DNA of 64,000 nucleotides from Conchocele bisecta. Lineage: Eukaryota > Mollusca > Bivalvia > Lucinida > Thyasiridae. This document shows, piece by piece, positions 33,141 through 44,944 of the stretch (within the stretch, counting starts at the first letter, position 1; the number at the start of each line of letters is the position of its first letter). The DNA is taken from NCBI GenBank assembly GCA_029237695.1, contig CM055274.1, positions 69,926,828-69,990,827 of the forward strand, read 5' to 3'. Below the pieces are notes generated by a model that had not been told where the DNA came from, searched no databases, and saw only the letters and a program-made list of their open reading frames with translations. The position numbers and the translations under genes are program-made.

Positions 33141-34081
33141 GTGGGTAACATTGCAATACAATTTCGTTTAGTCTTTTGAAACTTTTGAAACACAATGTTA
33201 AACTAATTAATAAATTAAATTGTTCACGTGAACATATACTGGTATTGAAATATTCTAAACTAAAATCATTTCAAAACAACATTGAAATAAAGCGAATAAT
33301 CATTGTTTTCTGAACTAGGTTGGCCGTTTAAGGAAGCACAGTTATAGCATGGCATGATCTTATCATGGTGTGATTTGTTAGTGTTTTCTTTTCGTGGGTT
33401 CATATTATTTAACAATTCGTTTCCACGAAATAACAATTCGTTCCCACGGGAACGAATTGTTAATTCGTGGGAACGAATTGTTAAATCGTGTCTCCTTTAT
33501 GTATCTGGTTCTCTATTTTGATCAAAATAATGGGAAATTTCAATTGATTATTTGCATAAATTTAGATAAATTACTGAGATTTGATGCTGAAATAACACCC
33601 GGTCAGGGAAAATGAATGGTTATTGTGTAGATAAATTTGTATCTAAGGAGTGGACGAAACAATTATGTCTCCATGCGATATACAATGCAACATAATCTCT
33701 CATGATAACCAGCCAGAGTGGGAGAGCATTCCAGTAACAAGCAGTCCTATTCCTTAGAACTGAAGACGTGCGTGGTACACATACATGTAACAACGTCAAG
33801 AACAACGCTTATGTTGCAACTTGTTCCGGGTACATGCATATATTCTCGTTTCTATACCATAGGTCTTGGCATAGTATACACACGGCTGTTCATGGGGGAA
33901 TAAAGAAAGGGTATAAAATTACGCTTCATCAGACGAGAACACTGAGCTGCGTAATACGAGATAGAATATCAACAACGTTTAATTTCAGCGAAAGTAGGTG
34001 TGAATTAAGAGGGAAAGCAATTTTCATTTAAATTACGTTACTATCAGTTTATCTTGGTTAGAGTAACATACATATATTCAG
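33141..34081. other. Intergenic with a small palindrome
   Basis: 33405-33492 is a palindromic run of the AACAATTCGTTCCCACG unit that also builds 46252-46443 and 48675-49069, without their TIRs. No gene is seen elsewhere. Confidence 0.55.
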
Positions 34082-34320
34082 GCGCGTAGCTGCATTAAGG
34101 CATTGCAGGCCCGGGCCAGCAGAATTTTCTAGAAAATGTGTTTTGAAATGTGCCAGAGTGCATCATTTACCTTCTAGTTTCGATTTTTTCTGGGGGGGGG
34201 GGGGGGGGAGGGGGGGGGGGGACATGCCCCCGACCCCCCTAGCATACTCGCACCAACGGTGCTCGAAGTCGTCAACCGGGCCTGCAGATTCAAATTTGCT
34301 AGCTACGCCCCTGATATTGC
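34082..34320. mobile_element. Poly-G-cored hAT-like element
   Basis: GGCGCGTAGCTGCATTAAGG at the left; GCTAGCTACGCCCCTG at the right; a 20-odd-base G-run near 34192-34222 followed by ACATGCCCCCGACCCCCC. End text resembles CAGGGGCGTAGC-type hAT termini. Confidence 0.65.
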
Positions 34321-34409
34321 AGGCTATTACGTAAGTTCTGGGGCCCATTTCACAAAAATCCGTATGATAAAAATGTTGTACGAAGATTTCTATAAATTTA
34401 CTTCACATA

Positions 34410-34656
34410 TTAACCCTTTGAACCCGAAAGACCGCTATATCGGTTTATGCAAACAGTGCAGATCCAGATGAGCCGGCTCGTAACGAGCCGTCTCATCAGG
34501 ATCTGCACTGCTTGAAAGTAATTTTTATATTTTTGAGAACAACAAATACCCCCTTTTTATAAATGGAATAGTCTGAAAATCATTTTGCGATGATTGGATT
34601 GGTTGCAAAATTAACATATCGCAGCCCATTCAGTTACTTAGGGGTGAAAGGGTTAA
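34410..34656. mobile_element. piggyBac-like MITE family B, copy 3
   Basis: TTAACCCTTTGAACCCG to TAGGGGTGAAAGGGTTAA, TTAA both ends, same orientation as copy 1. Confidence 0.87.
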
Positions 34657-34775
34657 AGGTACTGGGTCCCTGTAAAGTGACGAAACAGATTATGGAGAAA
34701 TCATTTAATTGTCGGTTTGTATCGTATATCTGAACATAATTGTACATATAGGTCGCCTGAGACAGTTGTTTGTAT

Positions 34776-35035
34776 TAGTAAAAATACAGTTTATACAGTG
34801 GAACCTCGTTAAACCGGTGTCCGGTTTAACGAGGTTCCACTGTATAAAACTGTATTTTTACTAATGGTCACATGGTGTCCGTTTTAGCGAGGTTTAACTG
34901 TAAATCAGGCATTTCATTATCCCGAGTGCTATGCGATCACGAGCGGACATTATCACCTGAGATAAATGACCAAGAAACCCATCAAAATTACGATCACACA
35001 TGTTTGTTGTTGTCCGGTTTAGAGAGGTTCCACTG
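34776..35035. mobile_element. pogo-like MITE with terminal palindrome
   Basis: CAGTGGAACCTCGTTAAACC at 34796; inverted right end GGTTTAGAGAGGTTCCACTG at 35035. The left TIR is the core of a 90-bp palindrome (34776-34865). Confidence 0.82.
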
Positions 35036-35051
35036 TATTACTGAAAGATAA

Positions 35052-35611
35052 CTACTGTCTGTTTCACGAAACCTGCCCACATTTTATGGCCATATAAACA
35101 CTGCAAAAACAGTATTTTTTTTGATAATATTAAATTTTATCAAAATTTAAGAATGAGCCTTCTTTTTATTTCGTGAAATATTGATTTTATTATGAAAACA
35201 TTATTTGTCTATGAGAATTTAACATGGGGGAAAAAGGAGGTGGAGGTGCTGTGGGAGGAGTCAAAAAACGAAAAGTTTTGGAAATTGACTCCGAAACCTG
35301 GCTATATAGCTTGGAAATGATCTAACTAAGAAAACAAAAGTTAAATTTTGAAAATCGGCCCAGTATTTCTAAAATTCTAAAAATTTCCCCATGTTAAATC
35401 CCCATAGATCACTTTGTGAAGATGTCTATGGGGATTTAACTTGGGGAAATTATTTTTTCGCAATAAAATCAATATTTGACAAAATTTCACGAAATAAAAA
35501 GAAGGCTTACTCTTAAATTGTCCTTTAATTTAATATTATCGAACAAAATATTGTTTTTGCATTGTTTATATAGCAGTAAAATTTGGGCAGCTTTCGTGAA
35601 ACAGACAGTAG
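35052..35611. mobile_element. MITE family F, full copy
   Basis: CTACTGTCTGTTTCACGAAA at the left is inverted at the right. Inner arms match through CTTCTTTTTATTTCGTGAAA and an inner AACATGGGG/CCCCATGTT pair. Confidence 0.88.
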
Positions 35612-35970
35612 CGTTTTTCAATCGATGGTTAGTAAATTATTTTATTTAGATTAATTACACAAGCGTCTATAATGGGAACTTTTTCCTAAATTTGGTATAG
35701 TATTATCATTTGACAACACAAAATAAAGAAATATTTTCCTTACTGATGCATGTACATACATGTATAGCGAAAATGTTCAATTATGCCACGCCGAATTATC
35801 TCCCCTGCTTATGATAGCATGTGATCAAATAAAAGGTGCGATTGATTTATATACATGTATTTTATGTACTGTGAATGAAGCGAAAATCTACATATTGGAT
35901 ATCTGAGACATCATCTGAGACACAGTCACATTAATGTGCATCAATATTAATAATGCTACCATTTTCCACC
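35612..35970. other. Spacer, no gene seen
   Basis: AT-rich, with a short ACATGTAT run near 35755. The segment ATCTGAGACATCATCTGAGA near 35900 also occurs in MITE family A copies. Confidence 0.45.
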
Positions 35971-36074
35971 TACAGTGGGGTCAGCGTGTAAGTGCACACA
36001 CGAACGAACACGACAGGTTGGAACCAACCTGTCGTGTTCGTTCGTGTGTGCACTTACACGCTGACCCCATTGTA
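35971..36074. repeat. 104-bp near-perfect palindrome
   Basis: TACAGTGGGGTCAGCGTGTA onward is mirrored around CAGGTTGGAACCAACCTG with a single visible mismatch (CAGTGG versus CAATGG). Confidence 0.95.
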
Positions 36075-36256
36075 CATGTACATGTATGGGCCATCTGAAC
36101 GAATCCACTAATCATCGGTAGTTAAGCGAACTTTGTTGTAAATTTTAGCTTTGCGCTTACGAACATTTTAGTCGTACGAACTTTAGTGAAACAAGTCTGT
36201 ATGTTTGTATTTTTCGCGGGGATTGTGGTGGGGACCTGTCAGTCTACACAAAAACC

Positions 36257-36529
36257 ACTACTGTCTGTTTCACGAAACCTGCCCAAATTTTACGGACACA
36301 CTGAAAAAACAATATTTGTTTTCGATTATGTTAAATTTGATCATAATTTATGAATCAACCTTCTTTTTATTTCGTTAAGTTTTGAAAATCGGTCCACTAT
36401 TTCGGAAATTAGAAAAGTGCCCCCATGTTAAATCCTCATAGACATCTTCACGGAGTGAAGAAAAATACAAGTTTTTGCATTGTTTATATGGCCGTACAAT
36501 GTGGGCAGGTTTCTTGAAACAGACGGTGG
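36257..36529. mobile_element. MITE family F, internally deleted copy
   Basis: CTACTGTCTGTTTCACGAAA at the left; GAAACAGACGGTGG at the right; the middle matches only parts of 35052-35611. Confidence 0.8.
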
Positions 36530-36958
36530 TATAGGGAATTAGACGGCCTAACAATTGCTCGGCTGGGGATGTCAGGTATGCCCTGTATCGGTCGACTATA
36601 CAAAACATTCATAATACGCCGTACATTTTCCAAATTGAGTTAAGATACACACAAGATTATTCAAAATATTCATTTTCAGCTATTAAGACGGAGATTGTGT
36701 TTGACAGTTCGCTAACATTGGAATAAAGTGGAATGCACTTTGGTGGAAAACGAACATTTAACAATCTGACAGAACAGAACTTATTTCTGTTGTGACCAGT
36801 GTATATCCATTGCAGCCTTATCAGAGTATATACAGTGGTTGCAATTCGATCAGCCTAACCGTTCACCTTATGACGGCGACCGTAGCCCACATCAGCCTAC
36901 ACATTTGCGCAATTTGATCAGGGGATATTTTGGTCGCCATTCAAGCAATATATAGAGG
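36530..36958. other. Spacer, no gene seen
   Basis: No coding signal. It contains a short AATTTGATCAGGGGATATTT segment of the dispersed 'GATCAG' repeats. Confidence 0.4.
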
Positions 36959-37118
36959 ATATTCATATTTTTGCAACGAATATGACATATATGTTCATCG
37001 AGTGGTGTGAAATGTCCATATTTCACGAGTGCCGTGCCGTAAGGCACTCGTGAAATATGGACATTTCACACCACTCGATGAACATATATGTCATATTCGT
37101 TGCAAAAATATGAATATT
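36959..37118. repeat. 160-bp near-perfect palindrome
   Basis: ATATTCATATTTTTGCAACG through GTCCATATTTCACGAGTGCC is mirrored around GTGCCGTGCCGTAAGGCAC. Confidence 0.93.
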
Positions 37119-38590
37119 CTATTTATTATATACCGCTCTATGGAAATTAGCAGTTTTTTAGACTGTATACGGTAATGAATGTGTATTTGCAGCCTATTTG
37201 CAGTCCGGCACTTCAGGTGCGCGTTATGAATATAGATAGCGGAAGTAGTCGTATTTTCACCGGAGGATGTTTATTTCATCGATGAGAACATATGACTTTT
37301 ATTTACATCGTATAACTATGTATTTCATGGATAGGTATATAATACAACAATATTATTGTCACCGACTAGCAGGCTTTGATCAATATATCGACAGAATAAC
37401 TACAAATGGTGGTGAGAATCTACGGAAGTGTATACCGACCCCCCTTACATGTTACATAAAGTAAAAACAAGTTTGCATTACATAATACGAATTATATCTT
37501 TCTGCTGTTGTTAATACTCAACTTTATATTTGGCATTGATCTGCGAGTGTTTACAACCAATACATTTCAGAGAAAGAGTTATGTCACATGTGTTGATGCA
37601 TTTGTACTTAATTTGAATATAGTTTGTTCTCGTAAAGTAAAAAAAAGACGACGCTATGTGATACGCATTATATATTTCTGTTTTTTGTTAATACTTACGT
37701 TTATAGTTGTTATCCATCTGCGAGTTTTACAGCGAATATATTGTCAGAGTAAGAGTTATGTCACATGTTTTGGTGCATTTATGCATACTTTGAATATAGT
37801 TTTGTTCTTTTCTATCAAGTCACTCCATTTATATATAAGATAAATGTATTGTTATTTTACACTTACATGTTATCCATGACTGTATCACAGTGTGTGCCTG
37901 TATTTTTTATATAGGGATTATAAGTAAAACTTTGTAATATTCAGCGTTCCCCGTATGAAAAATATAACATGCTTGTTTGGTGGTCAATATTATAGATGTT
38001 TTATATATTATCGAATATCTCAAGAATCTATGTTTGTAAAAATGTAAAAGCAGAATATATACGTTCCTATATTTTAAACATTATATATCCTATATTTTAA
38101 TAAAACATATATGATATTAGGGAGCATCTGGAAAAAAATTGCAAATTATATACGTATATACACGTGTCTCATTCGCCTTTCGTGGACTGACCATAGCGGT
38201 TTTGCCGGGATGAACATGGAAGACAATCAGGTAAGAATTTATTGCAATTACAACAATGGCATCCTCCATTTAACACCACTGTCTCATAGTTTGTCATATC
38301 CGCTTGTGAATATCGCGATATTTTGCTCTTAAATTGACATCACCAAACGTCCGTCTAGCTGCCTTTAACAGAGCTGCTAATGTCGCCGTGTCATTTGTCC
38401 ACATTCACATTGTGGGGGTCGATAACGCATGTGTGGATGCACTCTCATGTAGAAATATATCATACACACTGAATTGATCCCATATGTCACCTTGTCCCAA
38501 TAAACACCCGGCGTGGTTGCTCTGGTCAGAACGTCCGTTTTAATGCATTTACTGTATATTAGTCCGGGCGTCAGTCAGAAAAGCGTGCAT

Positions 38591-40121
38591 TAGGGTCAGC
38601 ACGAAGTTTTATTGCATTTTCATGATTACCAACCATTACTATTTAATATTCCATCGAGTGCCACTCTGGCACCCTTGGGCATTTTGAATAATTTGCGTAA
38701 ATCCAAGACGGCCGCCAAATTTTCGTATTTTTCATATATTTGCTCCTACGTGCTATTTTTTTCTGAGTTACAAGTCACTAGTCAGGTTTATGGACCCATG
38801 GACTAGTTTGAAAAAGTGTTCGAGTTAATTTACTATTGTATAATTTATATAAATTCAAGATGGCCGGCAAAATTCAATATTTTCTAAAAATCTAAATATT
38901 CCTATCCTTGACCTCCATCGATAATCGTGAGTGTTTTAATATAATATATTCAAGTTGTCTGGCACATAACAGCGTTTGATAAGGTGTATGAGGTAAATAT
39001 GTATATTGCCTTTGTTGCATAAATCCAACATGGCCGCCAAATTTCCAAAGGCTCTGTATTTTCTATATTTACGGACATTTAAGGTTTATAGTAATCATTT
39101 TCTGAGGTTCCGTGACTATTTTGTTCCTATCTTTTTATTGCCAATTCCGCTACCGGGACCATTGTAGATGAAAATGAGCTCCTATGACCATCTGGGAAAT
39201 GGGGGCTAACTCCACAAGAGCCCAAAATACAAAATGGCCGCCATTTTGAAAAATGCAATGTATATGTAAGCAAATAAGCTATAAATGAAAATGAGGTGTC
39301 TTTCCCAACTATAGTTAGTCCAGCAAACTGATTGAAATTGCTGTTTTTAGTTTGGACCTTCAAATCAAAGATGGCAGCCATTCATTAGCTTGAAAAAAAA
39401 ACCACACAACATATTTCACAATATATATACCAATATACAAGATATAAGTACAACATATGTGCTTGTTATTTGTTAATTGTGTAATGTATGTTACATATGC
39501 TGCGAGGGCTGTGAGTTAATTTTGCACTTAGCTGACATTGAAATCCAAGATGGCCGCCATATGTCATCTGCAGAATATCATAGTTCACAATGTGTATGTT
39601 GATATGCAAGGTGTAAGTAGACAATATGTGTGTTTCCTTGTCTTTTGATGTATGCTAGATATGCCGAAACAGATTTCAGTTGTTAGATTAACCACTATCT
39701 ACTAATTTGAAAAACACGATTTGCAATATATGTGTTGCCATACACGATATAAGTACAGACTCAGTGTTTTCTCTCACTTATTGTTCATGTTACATGATAT
39801 ATATGATTCCGGGGCTCTTAGATAGGAATACATTGATTTTCTTTGAAAATATTGATTTTTGGCGGTCATCTTGAATTTATATAAATTATACAATTTAACT
39901 CGAACACTTTTTCAAACTAGTCCACAGGTCCAACAACCTGACTAGCAACTTATAGCTCAGAAAAATAGCACTTAGGAGCAAATATATGAAAAATGCGGCC
40001 ATCTTGGATTTACGCAAATTATTCAAAATGCCCAAGGATGCCAGAGTGGCACCCGACGGAATGTTAAATAGTATTGGTTGGGTAATCACGAAAATGCAAT
40101 AAAACTTTGTGCGGACCCTGA
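38591..40121. mobile_element. Foldback element FB2 inside the transposase intron
   Basis: AGGGTCAGCACGAAGTTTTA at the left is inverted at the right (TAAAACTTTGTGCGGACCCT). The arms match through GAGTGCCACTCTGGCACCC, GAATAATTTGCGTAAATCCA and TTCGAGTTAA for about 280 bp. AAGATGGCCGCC-type sites lie at about 38701, 38861, 39024, 39230, 39366 and 39541 forward, and 39862 and 39996 reverse. No coding content. Confidence 0.85.
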
Positions 40122-40183
40122 AGCATGGTCATCCAAAAAGACCTGGTTTGACGCCCGGACTATATGCGCAAACGAAATCAAAC

Positions 40184-40830
40184 CGTTTGTGATCAGTACA
40201 CATATGGCGCGCATTGTGCCAGGAATAGCCGTTGCTTGGTTTTTAATATTCACATTCCATTATAATGTTACCTATAAGAACTATTTGCTCTCAGCGTTTC
40301 ATTGTTCCATGAATTCAAACGTGTGTATGCCTGAACGTGACGTTATTGACGTCATTTGTGACATTATAATCGTAGCCAATAACACTTATGCAGTGAATGT
40401 TGCGGGCCCCATGCGTGCCATATGTGTACTGATCACAAATACGCTGATTTAGCCGAGGATTTTTGTGTGTGTTTCCGAGCCGAGCCGCCAATGCAATTTC
40501 AACGAATGTAGTTTTTGATCCGGATTGATAATATAGAAACGCGTATTGGATTCAATGTCTGATACAACCCTTTGTTATATGTTGGCAAGTGTTCTGGTCA
40601 ATGTGTATATAGTTACCTGATAAATATAATTGAATGATGTCTTTCTGATATCCACGAGGATGTTCAATACGCATGGCGACATGAACAATTAGTAACAAAA
40701 CGCTAGCGCACTTCATCGAATTTGTCATGTGACCGTGCGTATTCATCACCTCATGAACATCATTCATTCAATTTGTAATTGGCTACGACCATTAATGACG
40801 CCAATAACGTCACGTTCAGGTATCCATACG
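40184..40830. repeat. Overlapping inverted repeats right of FB2
   Basis: TTTGTGATCAGTACACATAT (40186) is inverted at 40419-40440. CCTGAACGTGACGTTATTGA (40331) and AATCGTAGCCAAT (40369) are inverted at 40768-40822. A 124-codon forward frame across the first pair is a product of this repeat structure. Confidence 0.75.
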
Positions 40831-41613
40831 TAGTCATGGGACAATGAAACGCGGATCGCACACATACTTTATATAGGCCCATTTACATAATTGTGACACC
40901 TTGAAACTAGAGGTTGAGTTGCATTTTGATTTTCAAGACACCCGCGTTCGGGACTTCCTTTTTCTGTTCAGATGCTAAAAAATGCACTAGTAATAAAAGT
41001 TGAATATATTTATTCTTGACCATTCAATTTTCATATAATAACTATTTCTAGAATATTTCAGCCCTATTGAATTAATTAATAGCCATTTAGCTGTTTAGGT
41101 TCGTTAACATCAACCAATCAGGAATCTCTATTTTTTTTAATAAGCTAATTAAACATCTGTGTACAGCTATGAATATTCATGAGCGTATTCGATTGTATTT
41201 CCTACCGTCAGTCCTGCATGCGTGTTCATCATCTCATTAGCACCATAACAAACAGCATTTAAGTGAGTAAATATATCACGTTGGAACGACGCCAATCCAA
41301 CCAATAACCGATGTCGTTACAGCTGCATGTGTTCACTGGGATCGAAAGTCTTAAGGTATTTTGTTTTGACGTGGTCAAAATTTATATATTGTATCAAGTA
41401 ATTGTGTATGATATTGTTTTCAGCCCCGTTTTCCTGGACATGATGCCAGTGCTGAAGACCTTATCAAGTACTATCACCGGTGCATGTGCACACAGGCGGA
41501 AATCCGTGCGTTTCTGATTCTGAGACACGGGAGACTCGACCAAGACTCATCTGAGACGTATCATTTATAAATTCGGTCTACGTAGAAACAACATAGAATC
41601 CTCAGCAGGCGAT

Positions 41614-41680
41614 ACAAAATTACAATTTTCGAAAAAAAAAAAAAAAAAAATCTCGAAAATTGTAATTTTTTATCGCCAAT
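41614..41680. repeat. Poly-A-looped hairpin
   Basis: AAAATTACAATTTTCGA and TCGAAAATTGTAATTTTT flank an A-run of about 18. It interrupts the transposase relic. Confidence 0.85.
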
Positions 41681-42902
41681 CTAATTCTAGAAGGAATAGA
41701 AAAACTGCATGAAGCAGGTTTCATAGACGTTGGATACAGGACATTATGGCAACTTTTGAATGTGAGCTTGGAATTGCGGGCAACTCAAAACACAGTTCGA
41801 CGTCTTGTAAAAATGTTGGATCCTGAAGGTGTGATGCTTAGACAAGGACATCGATTGAGTAGACGCCGGTATAAAAATTGAGGGCCAAACTGCATTGTTC
41901 ACATTGATTGTTACGATAAATTAAAACCCATATTTCCCATTCATGGAGCAATCGATGGATTTTCACGCAAACTGTTGTGAATGAAAGTTGTACGGTCCAA
42001 TAATAGTCCGTATTCAGTATCCCGACTGTATTTTGACATGTTGATGGAACACGTGTTGGTCGGCGAAATTCAACAGTTATTACGCAGCGACCATCCTGAT
42101 GTCAGAGCTGGTGAAAATTACCTTGTTAACGTTAATTTCCTTGCCACGTTCCAAAATACCTGGCCTAAATGGGTGTTTCCTGCGGTATAACAGAACATGC
42201 AAATGATATTATAAACCTATTATCGAACAGTCTGGCAATTAAGGAAATAATGAACACGGTGCAAACAGTTCCTGTTTTAAAGATGGTACGAACGTTCGCA
42301 GTTTTCGGTGAAAAAAAAAATGATCCGAACTCACGAACAGTCCTGGTGCGAACTTTATCAGGGACGAAATGTCATTGGCATGGAAAAGCCCTCAAATTGT
42401 AATACTGCAGAAAAATATTCATATGTTTACTTTATACATCATATTACAGGATCTTTAAATTAACACATTTAGCTTAGGACAGAATATCTTAAACGAACAC
42501 AACAAATGAGAATCTCTATATATATATATTAGTCCAAATATCGTCTTTAAAAACGCACAGTTATCTTTGCGCAACATATCATAAATACAAAAAACAAAAA
42601 AAGAGAATCTATTTCAGTCATGATATAACTTCTTTAAAAAGCACTGTTATCTTTGTGCGAACTATCATAAATGCACAGACAAATCGAGATTCTCTTTTAG
42701 TCATAATATAACTTCTCTAAAAAAGCACAATTGTCCTTGTGTAAAATATCACGAATGCATAAGCAATCCATGATCTCTTTTTAGTCTTTTATACATAATA
42801 CAAGTTGTTATTTACATAAACATATGTATCATATAACTGGTCAATACACCATACATAGTTATAATATGTAAGGGGGGTCGGTATACGCTTCCGTACGAAT
42901 CT

Positions 42903-44062
42903 GTACTATTCACTCATACATATAATGTTACATACATATATCGTTTTATCAACCAGCGCCGCACGCGAGTAGCGAGATTGGTGTAGCCTGATATACATGT
43001 ACTTTTACTAAAGGGTTTTGTCAATCCAGTGGGAATTTCCAAAATAACTAGGAGACACGTCTTTAATTCCTAGAGGTATGAATTAAAGACGGCCGATTTT
43101 TACGTTTTCCGTCTCCAGGGACTTTCCACACAAATTCCCACTACAACTGCCCCTTTACTCAGACAAGGAATAGGTGCAGTAATATTTCAATCGTTGGCAT
43201 TCATTTTGCCGATTCGGAAATCTTGGTTGGGCTATCGAATGGATACATGGATGATGATAAACAAACACACGAATTTCACTTGTAATCGGGTTGCGGGGAC
43301 AAACCTGGGTCAGTAGCTGACGTATAGACGAAATATGTTATCATAAAGACTGATGGAAGACATGACTAAAGTGTAATAAATGTAGAACATTGTTAAACAT
43401 GAAAATATAAATTCGTACCTGGCGAATCTCCATGTTTCAGTTTACATGCGTGTATAGTTTAGCACGTGGACTGAGAGTTGTCACGGACATGTCATAGTAC
43501 ACGGAATATACCCGAGGGGTGTTCAGTAAACCGCAGGAAAGTGCTATAAATCGATGCTCTCTGGTGAAGTGGTATGTGTTCACATCACTCAGTAACCATT
43601 TGTACATACATGTAATACACATATTGGTATAGTTTCATAACTGTGGTGTGGACAGCGATTGACTTACAAATACGTTATAGTCTGTTTTCAGACAATAGCA
43701 TAAACTAAATTCGTCATCAGTTGCACACAAACTATCATTCGCAGCGCAAGTTTTCTTCTCAGTATAATAATTATATTATTTTGCTATCAACCCCCGATTT
43801 GTTTGCCAGACGACTCATATGTACAACTGGGTTCAGAATGTGCATATGTGAGGCCCAGTGCATTTTTATTCGAGCGGTAGCGAAGAATTATACAACCAAC
43901 ATCCAAATTTGAGGTCTTACAGCTTGTATGCAAATGAGGTTTATGTCGGTAGCAACACATATTTTGCGGGTTGAACTATTTAAAACACTGGTCTTACGCC
44001 ATTAAATAGTTCTAACAATTTAGCTTGATCGCCTTTTCAGTGTGATAAATTATTTCGTAGTC
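42903..44062. other. Intergenic, one weak inverted pair
   Basis: 43010-43155 holds TTTACTAAAGGG/CCCCTTTACT and GTGGGAATTTCC-type inverted blocks around CGTCTTTAATTC and GAATTAAAGACGG. No gene is seen up to the Harbinger-type element. Confidence 0.5.
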
Positions 44063-44489
44063 TAAAGCGGCCCTCACATATCGGTCGCGGCGCCCGCGCG
44101 ACTCCTAAAACAGGCCAAAAATGGCATTTTTGCGAGGCGTCCGGCCCTGCCCGATTTCTACGGGCTCCGCGGGCGTGAAGACCTGACTTCAAAATCTGCG
44201 ATTTTCCAAGCGCCATTTTAGGTCGTGTCAAAACCCGTAGACCCGTCGCTAGGGCCCCGTCCGGCGGCCTGCCGGCAACCAACCGGTGATCTGGCGACCG
44301 CCTGCAGATTGTGACGAAAACTGTTGGAAAACAATCCACCGGGCGCCGTGGGATTTTCACTGACCCCTCACGGCCACCCTACAATAGCCTCACGGCCCCC
44401 TCACGGCCCCACTGGTCCCGACCGGTCCCCCAGCGGCTTCTAAACGGCCACACGCGGGCCCCAACTGCCACCCAAATATTTGAGCCCTG

Positions 44490-44502
44490 GAGTATATATA
44501 GT
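44490..44502 (+). promoter_or_regulatory. TATA-like box in the Harbinger-type element
   Basis: GGAGTATATATAGT sits about 105 bp before the ATG at 44598, which has purine context (ACAGTATGG). It may be a relic promoter of the parental element. Confidence 0.45.
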
Positions 44503-44597
44503 CCCTGGATTTGGAATTTCATTCAACGTCTCTCTCAGTGCTGTAGCCGTCTTTTTAAGGCCAGTACTGACCCAAGTCATCGCTTATTTTTGACAGT

Positions 44598-44821
44598 ATG
44601 GCGAAACGTCAACTCATCCCCCCCCCCCGGAACGGCTCCGACATGCGCACATTGCAGAACTGCGGATGCGGCTGGACGCCCGGGGGAAGCCCGACATCAA
44701 TCTCTTCTTTGATCAGCCGGCGCCTGCCCGATTATCTAGCGGCATACGGCCGACGTTCTGGCGGGCGCACCGTCTCCACTGCGATCCAATGTTCAAAGGG
44801 CACCGCCCGGGCCCCGTCTAA
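44598..44821 (+). pseudogene. Short 5' reading frame of the Harbinger-type element, shifted at a C-run
   Basis: ATG at 44598 gives MAKRQLI, then an 11-C run (44618-44628). After the run the most protein-like frame is +1 relative to the ATG: from 44630 it includes ERLRHAHIAELRMRL and KPDINLFFDQ and ends at TAA 44819-44821. The family is not recognised. The C-run may be a real frameshift or a sequencing error. Confidence 0.35.
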
Positions 44822-44944
44822 TATGGAGGGCACACGTCGCAGACATGAAAATCGCCCGATTTGTCCATGTGCTCTAAATCCCCCAGCGACTCCTGCGATT
44901 AGAAAGATCGCGCGGACGCCGGCTGATATGCGAGGGCCGCTTAA

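Larger units (their letters stand above)
38211..42190 (+). pseudogene. Integrase-core (rve) transposase relic, two exons
   Basis: A tiny first exon 38211-38231 (ATG to CAG, donor CAG|GTAAGA) is in phase with an acceptor TTGTTTTCAG|CCC at 41422. The second exon encodes a helix-turn-helix-type segment (EDLIKYYHRCMCTQAEIRAF). It then changes frame near 41530-41545 (continuing as HLRRIIYKFGLRRNNIESSA), is broken by a poly-A hairpin at 41614-41680, and resumes with AGFIDVGYRTLW and NTVRRLVKMLDPEGV. The catalytic region shows HIDCYDKL (first Asp) and PIHGAIDGFSRKLL, with TGA stops before it and after it. The segment expected to hold the second Asp is missing. It cannot make an active enzyme. Confidence 0.7.
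37422..42896 (+). mobile_element. 5.5-kb TIR transposon with decayed integrase-like transposase
   Basis: The left end ACGGAAGTGTATACCGACCC (then CCCTTACAT) is inverted at the right end (GGGTCGGTATACGCTTCCGT). The 6-bp repeat GAATCT flanks both sides (37416-37421 and 42897-42902). Subterminal tandem repeats lie at 37490-37810 (two units of about 160 bp) and 42500-42790 (three units of about 100 bp). It holds a spliced rve-type transposase relic (38211-42190) and was later invaded by a foldback element. The integrase-type core and 6-bp repeat suggest an IS3-related eukaryotic group (IS3EU), but this is not certain. Confidence 0.75.
44066..44941 (+). mobile_element. 876-bp PIF/Harbinger-type TIR element, GC-rich
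   Basis: The left end AGCGGCCCTCACATATCGGT is inverted at the right end (GATATGCGAGGGCCGCT). Similarity extends to about 35 bp (GCGCCCGCGCGA versus GCGTCCGCGCGA). TAA directly flanks both ends (44063-44065 and 44942-44944), the three-base TWA-type duplication of PIF/Harbinger elements. Its GC content is far above the surroundings. It contains a TATA-like GAGTATATATAG and a short reading frame but no transposase, so it is non-autonomous. Confidence 0.82.

Noticed and set aside
37508..37843. 111-codon forward frame
   Set aside because: It lies over a two-unit subterminal tandem repeat of the 37422-42896 transposon. The peptide simply repeats with the DNA.
40078..40452. 124-codon forward frame with a hydrophobic stretch
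   Set aside because: It begins inside the FB2 terminal repeat and crosses an inverted-repeat pair. No domain and no splice context.
44037..44360. Minus-strand 107-codon GC-rich frame in the Harbinger-type element
   Set aside because: It crosses the left TIR and element boundary. High GC alone explains the lack of stops.
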